DNA of 64,000 nt from a bacterium (GCA_016125225.1 WGME01000004.1:124001-188000), one strand, 5' to 3'; counted from the first letter of the stretch, positions 18,777 to 29,588 are shown. The notes: a model not told the origin generated them from the letters alone. Program-made: numbers and translations.

Positions 18777-20576
18777 ATGCACCCGAATCGCGTTGTTGCG
18801 CCGTCATCGTCTGTCCAATCGACCTGGACACAAAAACTTTGGGCCGGCGCGGTATGCCTGGCCAGCCTCCTGGCGGGGGCGGCATTAATCATGTCGGCTG
18901 CACCGCAATCGCGGCTGCGAGCCGGAGCCACTGCCACGGGTCGATTGCCCGAGACCGTGCTGCTCGACTTCACCGCGACATGGTGTGGTCCCTGTCAGCA
19001 GATGAGCCCGATCATCGACCGGTTGGCCGAGCAGGGTTACCCGGTGAGGAAAGTCGATGTCGATCAGCATCGGGCTCTCGCGGAACGCTTTCGCATCGAT
19101 GCGATGCCCACGTTCGTGCTGGTCGTGAATGGCCAGGAAGTGATGCGGCAAACCGGTGCAACATCGGAAGCCCAACTGCGTCGCATGTTGCTGCAGATTC
19201 CGAACTGGCAACAGGAATTTGCACGGCAATCTCAACCGGGCCGACCAGCGGCTCCACCACAGGACCATCCAGCATCGCCATTTGCGATCGACTTAGGTGA
19301 TGCCCAACCGCTGGCTCCAGTCTTTGCCGAGAATAAGCCCAAGCGAGGTTTCGGTGGCTTACCGTTGCCATTCATCGGTCGCAACAAATCAAAGCCTGAA
19401 GTCGTGGCGGAAGTGGCGGAACCTGCCATTGTGCGAGGGCAAAGTGGCGATGCCAGCGCACCAGCCGAGAAGCCGACGAACGATCCGCTCTCGGCCAGCA
19501 CACGCCTGCGGGTGAAAGACGCCGAAGGGATCAACTACGGTTCCGGAACCATTCTGGAAAGCCGAGTCGGTCGGACGTTGATTCTGACCTGTGGTCATAT
19601 CTTTCGGAATCTGGAACAGCAGGGTGTCATCGAAGTCGATCTGTTCACGCAGGGCGACAAGCCCGTCACTTACATCGGTAAAGTGCTGCACTACGATCTG
19701 GATGCCGATGTGGGGCTGGTGGTGATTCCCACCACGGAACCACTATCAGTCATCAGCCTGGCATCCATGAACGAACCCTTGGAAGTCGGTGATACGGTTC
19801 GCAGCATCGGTTGCAGTGGCGGCGATCTGCCCACGACGGAAGTCATCGAAGTTACTGCGGTCAACAAGTACGATGGTCCGGACAATATCGAAGGGACGGG
19901 CTTGCCGGTCCCCGGTCGATCTGGCGGCGGTCTCTTCCGTGGCCAACAGCTTGTGGGAGTTTGCATCGCGGCTGATCCGAAAGACCGTCGCGGCGTCTAC
20001 ACGGGTTTGAACCCCATTTACGACATCCTGGAACAAACCGGGTTTGGTCACCTCTTGCCCGTGGGTCGTCCCTCGGCCGTCCCCGCACATTTTGCCGAGA
20101 CATCATCTCCGGCGGCTGCACCCGTGGGGACAACCGGCCCAGTGAAGCCGAAAACTGATGTGTTGTTGACGAATGTGGCCGACCCGGCTGCCCTGTTTGC
20201 TGATGCGACTGCCAAACCTCGGGGTGGGAATGATCCGCAGGCGTCGCGAGAATTGCATGCAGTGCTGGGGCAGGCTCCAGATGCCGAGATCATCTGCATC
20301 GTTCGGCCGAAGAATCCTCAGATTCCCAGCCGGGTGGTGGTGATTCACGAAGCCTCGCCGAAGCTGGTGAGCTACCTGCTCGACTCGGTGGGTGAATTGC
20401 CCGATTCCCCCGGTTCCATGAACGACGTCTTCGCGCGGTCTGAAGGCCTGGTGCCGACCACCGCCGTCGATGCCGTCAGCCCGTTTGCTCCGGTGGAATT
20501 CGAGGCGGCTCCCACTTTCCCGGAACCCGCGAAGCGGCCACCGCCTCAACGCCCGGCCTCACCGCGGGGATTCTAG
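18777..20576 (+). CDS. Exported thioredoxin-like / trypsin-like serine protease fusion
   Basis: Encodes 599 residues from ATG 18777, with AGGAGG eight bases upstream. A membrane anchor or signal (LWAGAVCLASLLAGAALIM) is followed by a thioredoxin domain with W69-CGPC-73 in LLDFTATWCGPCQQMSPI and the cis-Pro in DAMPTFVLV. A Pro-rich linker leads to a chymotrypsin-fold protease domain: His274 in TCGHIF, Asp311 in DADVGLVVI, and Ser382 in GRSGGGLF. This fits an HtrA/trypsin-like (PF13365) triad, with GRSGGG in place of the usual GNSGGP. No PDZ domain follows; the last 150 residues are low in complexity with a small predicted domain (AEIICIVRPKNPQIPSRVVVIHEAS). A periplasmic role in folding or quality control is inferred. 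Confidence 0.82.
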   Translation: MHPNRVVAPSSSVQSTWTQKLWAGAVCLASLLAGAALIMSAAPQSRLRAGATATGRLPETVLLDFTATWCGPCQQMSPIIDRLAEQGYPVRKVDVDQHRALAERFRIDAMPTFVLVVNGQEVMRQTGATSEAQLRRMLLQIPNWQQEFARQSQPGRPAAPPQDHPASPFAIDLGDAQPLAPVFAENKPKRGFGGLPLPFIGRNKSKPEVVAEVAEPAIVRGQSGDASAPAEKPTNDPLSASTRLRVKDAEGINYGSGTILESRVGRTLILTCGHIFRNLEQQGVIEVDLFTQGDKPVTYIGKVLHYDLDADVGLVVIPTTEPLSVISLASMNEPLEVGDTVRSIGCSGGDLPTTEVIEVTAVNKYDGPDNIEGTGLPVPGRSGGGLFRGQQLVGVCIAADPKDRRGVYTGLNPIYDILEQTGFGHLLPVGRPSAVPAHFAETSSPAAAPVGTTGPVKPKTDVLLTNVADPAALFADATAKPRGGNDPQASRELHAVLGQAPDAEIICIVRPKNPQIPSRVVVIHEASPKLVSYLLDSVGELPDSPGSMNDVFARSEGLVPTTAVDAVSPFAPVEFEAAPTFPEPAKRPPPQRPASPRGF

Positions 20577-20682
20577 GCTCCCCGTGGCTCCTTCTGTCGC
20601 TGTGACTTCTCGCGCTACAGAAACTGCACCATAATGACATCACTGAAACACTGCGAAGTAAAACGCCTGGAAGGAGTCTTGC

Positions 20683-21606
20683 ATGTTGGTCTTTGCTGAT
20701 AACTCGGAAACAATCGGCCGTACCCCGCTGGTGAAGATCAACCGTCTCACGCAGGGACTGAAGGCGACCGTCCTGGCCAAGATCGAAGGGCGTAACCCGG
20801 CTTACAGTGTGAAGTGCCGCATCGGTGCGAACATGATCTGGGACGCCGAGCAGTCGGGCAAGCTGAAGCCCGGCATGCATGTGGTCGAGCCGACCAGCGG
20901 CAATACCGGCATCGCCTTGGCCTACGTGTGTGCCGCTCGGGGTTACAAGCTCACGCTCACGATGCCCGAAACCATGTCGGTCGAACGCCGCATGATGCTC
21001 AAGGGATTCGGTGCGGAACTCATTCTCACACCCGGTGCCGATGGCATGAAGGGGGCGATTGCCAAGGCTGAAGAATTGGCTGCGACCCCCGGTTATTTCA
21101 TGCCGCAGCAGTTCAAGAATCCGGCCAATCCGGCCATCCACTTTAAGACGACGGGTCCGGAAATTTGGCACGATACCGATGGCAAAATCGACATCTTTGT
21201 CGCGGGCGTTGGTACCGGCGGAACGATCACCGGGGTCTCGCGGTATATCAAGCAAGAGAAGTTGCACGCCTTGAAGTCGATCGCTGTGGAACCAGTTGCC
21301 AGTCCGGTTCTCTCCGGCGGAGCACCGGGCAAGCACAAGATTCAGGGCATTGGTGCCGGGTTTGTCCCCGAAGTTCTGGATCGTGAGATCATCGATGAAG
21401 TGGTGACCGTTACTGACGACGAATCTTTCGAAATGGCCAAACGGTTGATGCGCGAAGAAGGCATCACTTGCGGCATCAGTTGCGGTGCTGCCATGGCCGC
21501 CGCCCTCAAAGTCGCCGCCCGTCCGGAATCGGAAGGCAAAGTCATAGTCACTATCCTGCCCGACAGTGGCGAACGGTATCTGTCAACGGCTTTGTTTCAG
21601 GAATAG
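20683..21606 (+). CDS. cysK: Cysteine synthase A (O-acetylserine sulfhydrylase)
   Basis: Encodes 307 residues after a strong ribosome site (GGAAGGAG). The PLP lysine is K44 in [11 protein letters not shown], the substrate-binding loop is [12 protein letters not shown], the phosphate cup is [10 protein letters not shown], and the end [18 protein letters not shown] is typical. The enzyme makes cysteine from O-acetylserine and sulfide in the cytosol. It has the normal CysK length and lacks a CBS domain, so it is not cystathionine beta-synthase. The next gene starts 24 bases later with its own ribosome site. Confidence 0.95.
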   Translation: MLVFADNSETIGRTPLVKINRLTQGLKATVLAKIEGRNPAYSVKCRIGANMIWDAEQSGKLKPGMHVVEPTSGNTGIALAYVCAARGYKLTLTMPETMSVERRMMLKGFGAELILTPGADGMKGAIAKAEELAATPGYFMPQQFKNPANPAIHFKTTGPEIWHDTDGKIDIFVAGVGTGGTITGVSRYIKQEKLHALKSIAVEPVASPVLSGGAPGKHKIQGIGAGFVPEVLDREIIDEVVTVTDDESFEMAKRLMREEGITCGISCGAAMAAALKVAARPESEGKVIVTILPDSGERYLSTALFQE

Positions 21607-21630
21607 TGTGCCTTTTCGAAGGAGTGTTGC

Positions 21631-22257
21631 ATGCTCACCTGCATCTGTCTGTCGCTGGCTCTTGGTCAAATCGACGCACCTGCTTCAGCCGACGCTGCCG
21701 TCTGGAGAGCACGCCTCGCTGGAATGACAAGGCATGACGTTCGCAGGGTGGATGAACAAGCCCTGCTGGAAACCCCCATCGCAAATGTGAATGGCAATGT
21801 GATTCACCTTCGTGAGCCAATTCACCGTTATCATTTTTACCTGCAGGATGCTCGAACGCGTTTGACACCAGAGGCGTATGCCAGTGTCATCCACCAACTC
21901 GTTGCTCGTGACCTACCTCGACAGATTGATCTAACGTTGTTGGTTCAGGCGGCAGAACAGGAGTTTGGTGCGGAGAGACTTGAACAAGTCCAAACACTGA
22001 TCGAGCGACAATGGCAGGAAGTTGCCTTGCCAGAGTTGGCACGGGAATTGTCAGATCCTACGTCCAGGGCCACTCTCGATGCAGCTCACTTAGACTTGTG
22101 CAAGCAAAATTGGATGCAAGAGCGTTTGGCCAACGAATACTTGTTCTCTCAGTCGATCGGATCTGCTGCAGCGCGGCAAAAGTATCTGGACGGTTTGCGA
22201 CAGAAGGCAGACATCAGGACTGCATATTTACTGACCGGAACAGGCTCAATTCGCTAG
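21631..22257 (+). CDS. SurA-N-like (peptidyl-prolyl isomerase-associated) protein without a catalytic domain
   Basis: Encodes 208 residues after AAGGAG. A short hydrophobic N-terminus (MLTCICLSLALGQIDAPASA) looks like a signal peptide. The centre (ANVNGNVIHLREPIHRYHFYL, then a helical EAYASVIHQLVARDLPRQIDLTLLVQAAEQEFG) follows the SurA/PrsA N-terminal chaperone pattern, in which a VNGxxI strand precedes helices. No parvulin domain is present; the protein ends about where it would begin. It may be a periplasmic holdase or a shortened paralogue. The assignment is by pattern and is moderate. Confidence 0.55.
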   Translation: MLTCICLSLALGQIDAPASADAAVWRARLAGMTRHDVRRVDEQALLETPIANVNGNVIHLREPIHRYHFYLQDARTRLTPEAYASVIHQLVARDLPRQIDLTLLVQAAEQEFGAERLEQVQTLIERQWQEVALPELARELSDPTSRATLDAAHLDLCKQNWMQERLANEYLFSQSIGSAAARQKYLDGLRQKADIRTAYLLTGTGSIR

Positions 22258-22299
22258 CCAATAGACTTTGCAATTTTATCCGAGCAAGGAGGCTCGACC

Positions 22300-22695
22300 A
22301 TGTCCCGTATTTCCCTAATTGGGGCGTTTTCGTCTGTCGTCGCCCTGTGCATGGCAGGCATTGCTTCGGGGGGACCCGCTGCCGATGCCTTGCGTCCCGA
22401 GAATGATCGGGTGACACAACTGGAACGCCGCATCGCGGAATTGGAACAGCGGCTGGCGCGTCTGGAACAGAATCCCGGCGTGCAACCCGCCGTGCAGTAT
22501 GTCACTCCCATACCGTCGCGATATTTCGCGACACCGGCGAATCCGGTACCGGGGACACAACCGGCCCCGCTGCCTGAGCCTTCCAACGAAATCAACGGTA
22601 TCAAATTCCGGATGTATCTGCTTGGGGGTGAGCAGGAGAAGTCCGCTTCACCACCCGAGGGATTCATCTTTGGTGGCGTCCGCATCAATCGCTGA
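22300..22695 (+). CDS. Small secreted coiled-coil protein
   Basis: Encodes 131 residues after a strong ribosome site (AAGGAGG). A signal peptide is seen (ISLIGAFSSVVALCMAGIASGG). A short coiled coil follows (VTQLERRIAELEQRLARLEQ, about residues 37-56), then a proline-rich part and a C-terminal segment NGIKFRMYLLGGEQ. I do not recognise the family. It follows the SurA-like gene by 42 bases on the same strand, so both could be part of one envelope-related transcript. Confidence 0.6.
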   Translation: MSRISLIGAFSSVVALCMAGIASGGPAADALRPENDRVTQLERRIAELEQRLARLEQNPGVQPAVQYVTPIPSRYFATPANPVPGTQPAPLPEPSNEINGIKFRMYLLGGEQEKSASPPEGFIFGGVRINR

Positions 22696-22824
22696 ACTCG
22701 GTTTACTTGTCGGCAGCAATCGCCGCGCTGTACAGTTTTCTCTGTTCGGAACGCTGGTTTGTTCCGCCCACCCCGCACGCTCTTCGAGTCGTGCAGATCT
22801 CTGACAGCAAGGCATCGCTCTAAC

Positions 22825-23994
<1,170 letters not shown>

Positions 23995-24005
23995 TGTTGA
24001 TTTCG

Positions 24006-24035
24006 GAAGCCCAGGAATCGCAATTCCTGGGCTTC
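24006..24035 (+). terminator. Perfect 13-bp hairpin after icd, palindrome family copy 1
   Basis: GAAGCCCAGGAAT at 24006-24018 pairs fully with ATTCCTGGGCTTC at 24023-24035 around the loop CGCA. It begins 12 bases after the icd stop and ends before the lpxK start. No long T-run follows, so it could end transcription weakly or protect the mRNA 3' end. Three other places in the window share the stem core and 4-base loop. Confidence 0.7.
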
Positions 24036-24059
24036 TGTTCGATTAAGGATACGACGCTC

Positions 24060-25130
24060 ATGGATGAGCGGGCCGCGATTGCCGTGATCTCCGGCGAGCG
24101 ACGGGATGTCGTCGCTTGCGGATTGCGCGCGGGCTGCCAAATTGCGTCCTGGGGTTATGCCGCCGCGATCGCGTTGCGGAACGCCGGCTATGATCGTGGG
24201 TGGTTACCGGCGACGAAACTTCCCGTGCCGGTCATCAGCATCGGCAACATCACTACCGGCGGCACCGGGAAGACGCCTGTCGTGGCATGGTTCGTCCGCG
24301 AACTTCTGCGGCGGGGTTACCAACCGGGCATCGTCAGCCGGGGCTATCGCAGTCTTGATGGTCACATCAACGACGAAGCCCTGGTACTGGAACGACTCTG
24401 CCCCGGTGTCCCCCATGTGCAGGACCGTGATCGCGTGCGGGGTGGTCAGCGGGCCATCGATCAGTTCGGCTGCGATGTCCTTGTTCTGGATGACGCTTTC
24501 CAGCACCGCCGCATCCAGCGCGATCTCGATGTCGTGCTGATCGATGCGCTGCAGCCGTGGGGTTACGGGCATCTGTTGCCACGCGGGCTGTTACGTGAAC
24601 CGCGGTCTGCCCTGCAGCGTGCCGATGTCGTCCTGGTCACCCGTGCCGATCAACTCGCCAGGACAGAACTGGAATTGCTTTCGACGGAGATCGCACAGCA
24701 TCGTGCCGGGGAGACTCCGCTCCCGATTCAGTTTCGCCAGCAGGAATGGTTGACGATTGATGGCAGGAGATGCCCGCTGAGCACCTGGCAGACCCAGCGC
24801 GTCGCGATGTTCTGCGGCATCGGTAGTCCTGCTGGGTTCCGGCAATCGCTGCAACCCTATGCCAACGTGGTCGTCGAACGGCTCTTTCCCGATCATCACC
24901 ATTACACGCCCGCAGATCTCGATGCGCTGGAACGCTGGCGGCAAGAACTTGGCGTGGCGGCATTGGTTACCACTCTGAAAGACGCCGTCAAGATCCCGGC
25001 CAGTCATCCGCTGGCAGACAAAGTGTTCGCGTTGCAGATTGGGACTGTGGTGGAATCCGGCGCGCAAGTTCTTGCTAAGAAATTGGATGCGATTTGCCCA
25101 TGCCGTGATGAATTCCGCCATGCGGCTTAG
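24060..25130 (+). CDS. lpxK: Tetraacyldisaccharide 4'-kinase
   Basis: Encodes 356 residues from ATG 24060. The family signature VISIGNITTGGTGKTPVVAWF includes the Walker A loop GGTGKTP near residues 67-73. Further family motifs are PGIVSRGYRS, VLVLDDAFQHRRIQRDLDVVLID, LLPRGLLREP and LVTTLKDAVKIP. The inner-membrane enzyme phosphorylates the lipid A precursor at the 4' position, using ATP. With lptB it shows that this organism makes and exports LPS. The first helix (around residues 25-40) is the usual membrane-associated segment. Confidence 0.93.
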   Translation: MDERAAIAVISGERRDVVACGLRAGCQIASWGYAAAIALRNAGYDRGWLPATKLPVPVISIGNITTGGTGKTPVVAWFVRELLRRGYQPGIVSRGYRSLDGHINDEALVLERLCPGVPHVQDRDRVRGGQRAIDQFGCDVLVLDDAFQHRRIQRDLDVVLIDALQPWGYGHLLPRGLLREPRSALQRADVVLVTRADQLARTELELLSTEIAQHRAGETPLPIQFRQQEWLTIDGRRCPLSTWQTQRVAMFCGIGSPAGFRQSLQPYANVVVERLFPDHHHYTPADLDALERWRQELGVAALVTTLKDAVKIPASHPLADKVFALQIGTVVESGAQVLAKKLDAICPCRDEFRHAA

Positions 25131-25255
25131 ACTTTCCGATCGGGGACAGGGTTCAGCGGCCAACTTCCGATTCACCGCGGTCCCGGATTCTGTTAAATTA
25201 CAGGTCTTGGATAGGGGTGGGATGATCGGCGCAGACACGCCGCAAAGAGGTTTCC

Positions 25256-27070
25256 ATGGCACGCCAGAAATCAAAACTTGAAGAGGCGGCCCGGGCCACT
25301 CAAGCCGAATCGAAGAAGCCCGGCTCGCAGGACAGCGTCCGTGAGACCGTCGAATCGGTGGTGGTCGCGTTCGTGCTGGCGTTTCTCTTTCGCACATTCA
25401 TTGCTGAAGCCTTTGTGATTCCCACGGGGTCGATGGCCCCCACGTTGTTCGGCCGGCATAAAGATGTCGTCTGTCCGCAGTGTGGCGTCGAGTACGAAGT
25501 CGGTGCCAGTTGTGAAATGACCGACGATGGGAACCGCCTGGATTGGCGGCTATCTCGGGCGCAGTGTCCCAACTGCCGATTTGTGACCGACGCCCACGAA
25601 TTGCTGGCCTTCAAAGGCGATCGCATTCTCGTCAACAAGTTTCCCTATGAACTGGGGCAGCCCCAGCGCTGGGATGTCTGTGTCTTCAAGTATCCTGAAG
25701 ATCCCGAGCGGAACTACATTAAGCGTCTCGTTGGTCTGCCCGGTGAAACCATCCGGATCAAGCGGGGCGATGTCTACGCACGGCCTGTCGATGGTCAAGA
25801 GTTCTCCATTCTGCGAAAAGGAGATCCGGAAAAGCAGCGGGCGATTCAGATTCTGGTAGCGGATGACACACACCCCCCCCGCCAGTTGCTCAAGGCGGGT
25901 TGGCCCGAACGCTGGGCGGGCATGCAACCTTCAGGTGATGCTGGATCGCTGGATGGCTGGACCGATTCCAGTGCAGGCCTGACGTTTGATGCCGAGAATC
26001 GAACCTACACATTGGACGGCAAATCGGCAGCCTGGCTGCGCTATCGCAACTTCGTGCCGAACGATCTCGACTGGAGAAGTGTGACCGAGGGGTTGTCGAC
26101 CACGCCGAATCCTCGTCCGGAACTGATCACCGATTTCTACGCTTACAACTCCTTTGATGCCAAAGGGCGGCCGGTACCGGAACCGAGTTTCTTCTGGGTC
26201 GGAGATCTAACGGTTAGTGGCCGCATGCATATCCGCTCGGTCGACGATCCTCAGGCCACCGTCAAACTGGAACTGGTGGAAGGGGTTCGTCGGTATTGGT
26301 GTGAGATTGAACTGTCCACAGGGAAGGCGACACTCAGCCATACCAACGAACTCAATCCCGATGGCGAACCGATTGTGCTCGCGACGGGGAACACCTACAT
26401 GCGTCCGCCCGGTCGCTTTGACTTTGTCTTCGCCAATGTCGATGACCGATTGTGCCTGTGGATCAATAATCGTCTGATTCCCTTCGGAGCCGACTCTGCG
26501 TACAAGGCTTCAGCACTCCCCGATCCGCAGGAAGCCGACCTGTTACCGGTGGGCTTTCAGTCGCAAGGGGCGGTGGTCGAGTTCAGTCGACTGAAGCTGC
26601 AGCGAGACATTTACTATCAGGCCTATGCGGAAGCCAATGATGATGTCGGCCCATTTCCTGATCAAATGAATCGAGGGGAATATAACCGTTCGCTCGAACG
26701 TCCTTTGCACGATGCCTTGAGCCATCCGTCGGACTATGCCCGGTTGTATCGCGAGAACCTGGGACCGATCGAATTCCATGAGCTAAAGGGGAATGAGTAT
26801 TTCGTCATGGGCGACAACAGCCCTCAAAGTCTCGACAGTCGGTTATGGCCGAATACCCGCCAGGCTATCAACCGCCATGCCGTCCCTCGGAATGCGTTTG
26901 TCGGGAAGGCCTTCGCCATCTACTGGCCACATGGCATTCCCTTTCTGAACGACGGCCAAGGCTACGGCATCGTTTCGCATTCACGCACTAACAGCCACGT
27001 AGAAAATTATCCGGCTTACACCATTCCGTTTTATCCGCAGTTTGGACGACTGCTGAAACGGATTCGATAA
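25256..27070 (+). CDS. lepB: Signal peptidase I with zinc-ribbon and large beta-rich insertions
   Basis: Encodes 604 residues after AAGAGG, about twice the usual length. One N-terminal membrane helix (VESVVVAFVLAFLFRTFIA) precedes the catalytic Ser59 in IPTGSMAPTL and Lys156 in YIKRLVGLPGET; the closing motif is MGDNSPQSLDSR (G519, D520). Two extra segments break the fold: CPQC (73-76) and CPNC (104-107) form a likely zinc ribbon right after the Ser box, and residues of about 180-500 hold a beta-rich insert that looks like a lectin/LamG-type sandwich (FFWVGDLTVSGRMHI, FDFVFANVDDRLCLWINN). It cleaves signal peptides of exported proteins at the outer face of the inner membrane. The role of the insert is unknown. 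Confidence 0.9.
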   Translation: MARQKSKLEEAARATQAESKKPGSQDSVRETVESVVVAFVLAFLFRTFIAEAFVIPTGSMAPTLFGRHKDVVCPQCGVEYEVGASCEMTDDGNRLDWRLSRAQCPNCRFVTDAHELLAFKGDRILVNKFPYELGQPQRWDVCVFKYPEDPERNYIKRLVGLPGETIRIKRGDVYARPVDGQEFSILRKGDPEKQRAIQILVADDTHPPRQLLKAGWPERWAGMQPSGDAGSLDGWTDSSAGLTFDAENRTYTLDGKSAAWLRYRNFVPNDLDWRSVTEGLSTTPNPRPELITDFYAYNSFDAKGRPVPEPSFFWVGDLTVSGRMHIRSVDDPQATVKLELVEGVRRYWCEIELSTGKATLSHTNELNPDGEPIVLATGNTYMRPPGRFDFVFANVDDRLCLWINNRLIPFGADSAYKASALPDPQEADLLPVGFQSQGAVVEFSRLKLQRDIYYQAYAEANDDVGPFPDQMNRGEYNRSLERPLHDALSHPSDYARLYRENLGPIEFHELKGNEYFVMGDNSPQSLDSRLWPNTRQAINRHAVPRNAFVGKAFAIYWPHGIPFLNDGQGYGIVSHSRTNSHVENYPAYTIPFYPQFGRLLKRIR

Positions 27071-27081
27071 GAGAGAAACTG

Positions 27082-27097
27082 AGGGATCACCATCCCT
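27082..27097 (+). terminator. Short hairpin after lepB, palindrome family copy 2
   Basis: AGGGAT (27082-27087) and ATCCCT (27092-27097) pair around the loop CACC, 12 bases after the lepB stop. The stem is short and no T-run follows, so activity as a terminator is uncertain; it is listed because it shares its core and 4-base loop with the hairpin after icd. Confidence 0.4.
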
Positions 27098-27137
27098 GGA
27101 GTGAACAACGCACGACCCGAGTCAAGGAGGACTCACG

Positions 27138-27941
27138 ATGTCGCTACTCGAATGCATCGGTCTTGTAAAACAGTACCCGCGACGTGCCAAGCGGGCGGTG
27201 GATGGCGTTAATTTTCACGTCGAAACGGGCGAGATCGTTGGGCTGCTCGGTCCCAACGGAGCGGGCAAAACTACCAGCTTCCGTATGACCTGTGGTCTGG
27301 TCGCCCCGACCCAGGGCCGCGTGATCTTCAACGGTGTCGATGTCACCCGTTGGCCACTCTATCGCCGGGCCCAACAGGGGATGGGCTATCTGCCGCAGGA
27401 TGAAAGCATCTTCGTCAAACTGTCGGTGGAACAGAACATCATTGCGATCTTGGAATTTCTGCCGCTGTCGTACAAAGATCGCATGCAACGACTGAATCAT
27501 CTGCTCGATCAGTTTGGTCTCACCGACAAACGCAAACAGGTCGCGAGCACGCTCTCCGGCGGGGAACGCCGTCGGCTGGAAATCGCCCGGTGTCTGGCCA
27601 GCAAACCGAAGCTGATTCTGCTTGATGAACCATTTACGGGGATCGACCCGGTTACCATTCACAGCATTCAGGACATCATCGCCGACCTGCGGAATCAGGG
27701 GATTTCGATCCTGCTCACCGACCACCGCGAACGCGAGACCCTGACGATTACCGACCGCAGTTACATTGTGTTCGCCGGCCGCATTCTCTGCAGTGGCGAT
27801 GCCGAGGCCGTCCTCACCCATCCCGATGCTCAGCAGTACTACTTCGGCAAACGCTTCGATGCCAGTTCGATCATCGAAAGCAAAGGCACCTTCCAGACGA
27901 ACTACAGCGAAGGCGACGTCGGAGCCAAGCGGGCAGCGTAG
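27138..27941 (+). CDS. lptB: LPS export ABC transporter ATP-binding protein
   Basis: Encodes 267 residues after AGGAGG. The Walker A loop is GPNGAGKTT, the signature LSGGERRRLEIAR, Walker B LILLDEPF followed by GIDPVTIHSIQDII, and the switch His lies in LLTDHRERET. The early QYPRRAKRAVDGVNFHVETGEIVGLLG and GMGYLPQDESIFVKLSVEQNI match LptB closely. It energises the LptFG permease that moves LPS from the inner membrane to the cell surface; lptFG are not in this window. The C-terminal 25 residues extend slightly beyond the E. coli protein. Confidence 0.9.
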   Translation: MSLLECIGLVKQYPRRAKRAVDGVNFHVETGEIVGLLGPNGAGKTTSFRMTCGLVAPTQGRVIFNGVDVTRWPLYRRAQQGMGYLPQDESIFVKLSVEQNIIAILEFLPLSYKDRMQRLNHLLDQFGLTDKRKQVASTLSGGERRRLEIARCLASKPKLILLDEPFTGIDPVTIHSIQDIIADLRNQGISILLTDHRERETLTITDRSYIVFAGRILCSGDAEAVLTHPDAQQYYFGKRFDASSIIESKGTFQTNYSEGDVGAKRAA

Positions 27942-27975
27942 CTGCAAATCCGATATTCGAATTGTGCTGATCGCA

Positions 27976-29427
27976 TCACGCAATCAGCGCGTCGACCACA
28001 TTGCCGTGCACATCGGTCAGGCGGAAATCGCGGCCGGCAAACCGGTAGGTGAGCCGTTCGTGATCGAAGCCCAAGAGTCGCAAAATCGTGGCATGCAGGT
28101 CATGCACGGCGACTTTGTTCTCAATCGCCTGGAAACCGAATTCATCGGTCGCGCCGTAAACCTGTCCGCCTTTCACACCGCCGCCGGCCATCCAGACGGT
28201 GAAGCCCCAATGGTTGTGATCGCGGCCGTTGATCTTCCCGGCATTGGCTCCGGCTTGCGGCAACTCAACGGTGGGCGTTCGGCCAAACTCACCGCCCCAC
28301 AGAATCAGCGTTTCATCGAGCAGGCCGCGCTGCTTCAAATCTTTGATCAAGGCACCGAGCGGTTGATCGATGTCTTTGGCTAACCGGCGATGATTGACTT
28401 CGATGTCGTCATGGTTATCCCACGGCTGACCATCGCCGTGCCAGAGTTGCACATACCGCACGCCGCGTTCAACCAGCCGCCGGGCGACGAGCAACTGCCG
28501 GGCATGGACGCCGCTGCCATACATCTCGTGAATGTGCTTGGGTTCCTGCTCAATGTCGAAAGCGTCAGTGGCTTCCATCTGCATCCGGTAAGCCAACTCA
28601 AACGAATGAATGCGGGCTTCCAAAGCCGGGTCCTGATTACGGGCCTCGGCATGGCGACGATTGAGCGCCTGCAGCAAATCAACCTGCTGCCGCTGTTCCG
28701 GACGAGGCACGAAATCGTTGCGGATGTTCTCGATCAGCTTGTCGATTTCTTTGTGCTTCGTGTTGATGTACGTCCCTTGGAACACCCCTGGCAGAAACGC
28801 CGACCGCCAGTTTTGCGGACCAGTAATCGGTAAACCACCCGGCACCATGCTGATGAAGCCCGGCAGATTCTGGTTGTCGGTGCCCAGACCGTAAGTCACC
28901 CACGACCCGACACACGGCCGCACCAGTGTCGAATCACCGCAGTTCATGAGCATCAGGCTTGGCTCATGATTCGGCACCTGGGCATACATGGAACGCACGA
29001 CGGCGATGTCATCGATCGATTGGCCGACATGATCGAAAATCTCGCTGACTTCGATGCCGCTTTCGCCATACTTCTTGAACTTGTACGGAGACGGCAAGGC
29101 GGCACCGGTTTTGCGTTCGGTCCGCAGGTTCTCAGTCGGCAGCATCTGCCCGGCATACTTGGCGAGCGCTGGTTTCGGATCGAAGGTATCGACATGCGAC
29201 GGCCCGCCATTACAGAACACGTGAATGACGTGCTTGGCCTTCGCCGGGAAATGCGGCTGACGGGGCAGCATCGGGGCAGACGCCGCATCGGCCGAATTCG
29301 AGAGACCATAAGTATCCGCGAGAACGCTGGCCAACGCGAGTGTCCCCAGGCCGGTCCCACTGCGGGCCAGAAACTCGCGGCGAGACAACGGCAACGGTTC
29401 GTAGTTTTGGCAGCCCAGGTGACTCAT
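27976..29427 (-). CDS. DUF1501 protein with Tat-type signal
   Basis: Encodes 483 residues. The N-terminus LSRREFLARSGTGLGTLALA has the twin-Arg motif. DUF1501 (PF07394, alkaline-phosphatase/sulfatase-like fold) motifs include VIHVFCNGGPSHVDTFDPKP, LLVARRLVERGVRYVQLWH, DETLILWGGEFGRTP and GRDHNHWGFTVWMAGGGVKGG. The likely metal ligands are the Asp/His residues in HVDTFD and RDHNHW, by analogy. These proteins are very common in planctomycetes, usually beside DUF1549/DUF1553 genes; here no such partner is adjacent. The biochemical role is not established; periplasmic location is inferred from the signal. Confidence 0.88.
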   Translation of the reverse strand: MSHLGCQNYEPLPLSRREFLARSGTGLGTLALASVLADTYGLSNSADAASAPMLPRQPHFPAKAKHVIHVFCNGGPSHVDTFDPKPALAKYAGQMLPTENLRTERKTGAALPSPYKFKKYGESGIEVSEIFDHVGQSIDDIAVVRSMYAQVPNHEPSLMLMNCGDSTLVRPCVGSWVTYGLGTDNQNLPGFISMVPGGLPITGPQNWRSAFLPGVFQGTYINTKHKEIDKLIENIRNDFVPRPEQRQQVDLLQALNRRHAEARNQDPALEARIHSFELAYRMQMEATDAFDIEQEPKHIHEMYGSGVHARQLLVARRLVERGVRYVQLWHGDGQPWDNHDDIEVNHRRLAKDIDQPLGALIKDLKQRGLLDETLILWGGEFGRTPTVELPQAGANAGKINGRDHNHWGFTVWMAGGGVKGGQVYGATDEFGFQAIENKVAVHDLHATILRLLGFDHERLTYRFAGRDFRLTDVHGNVVDALIA

Positions 29428-29588
29428 GGCAGGCTCTCATTTCGGCGGGAGAAGCGGGCAGGCAGACACATCTATTATGCCGCGCGTACCGGCAAGTTGT
29501 CACGGAAAAACCAGTGATAACTGGCGACCTGTTGTCGAGCGGTGTCCAACGGATCGTCGCGGTGAACAAGAGAAATTCAGATGATTCT

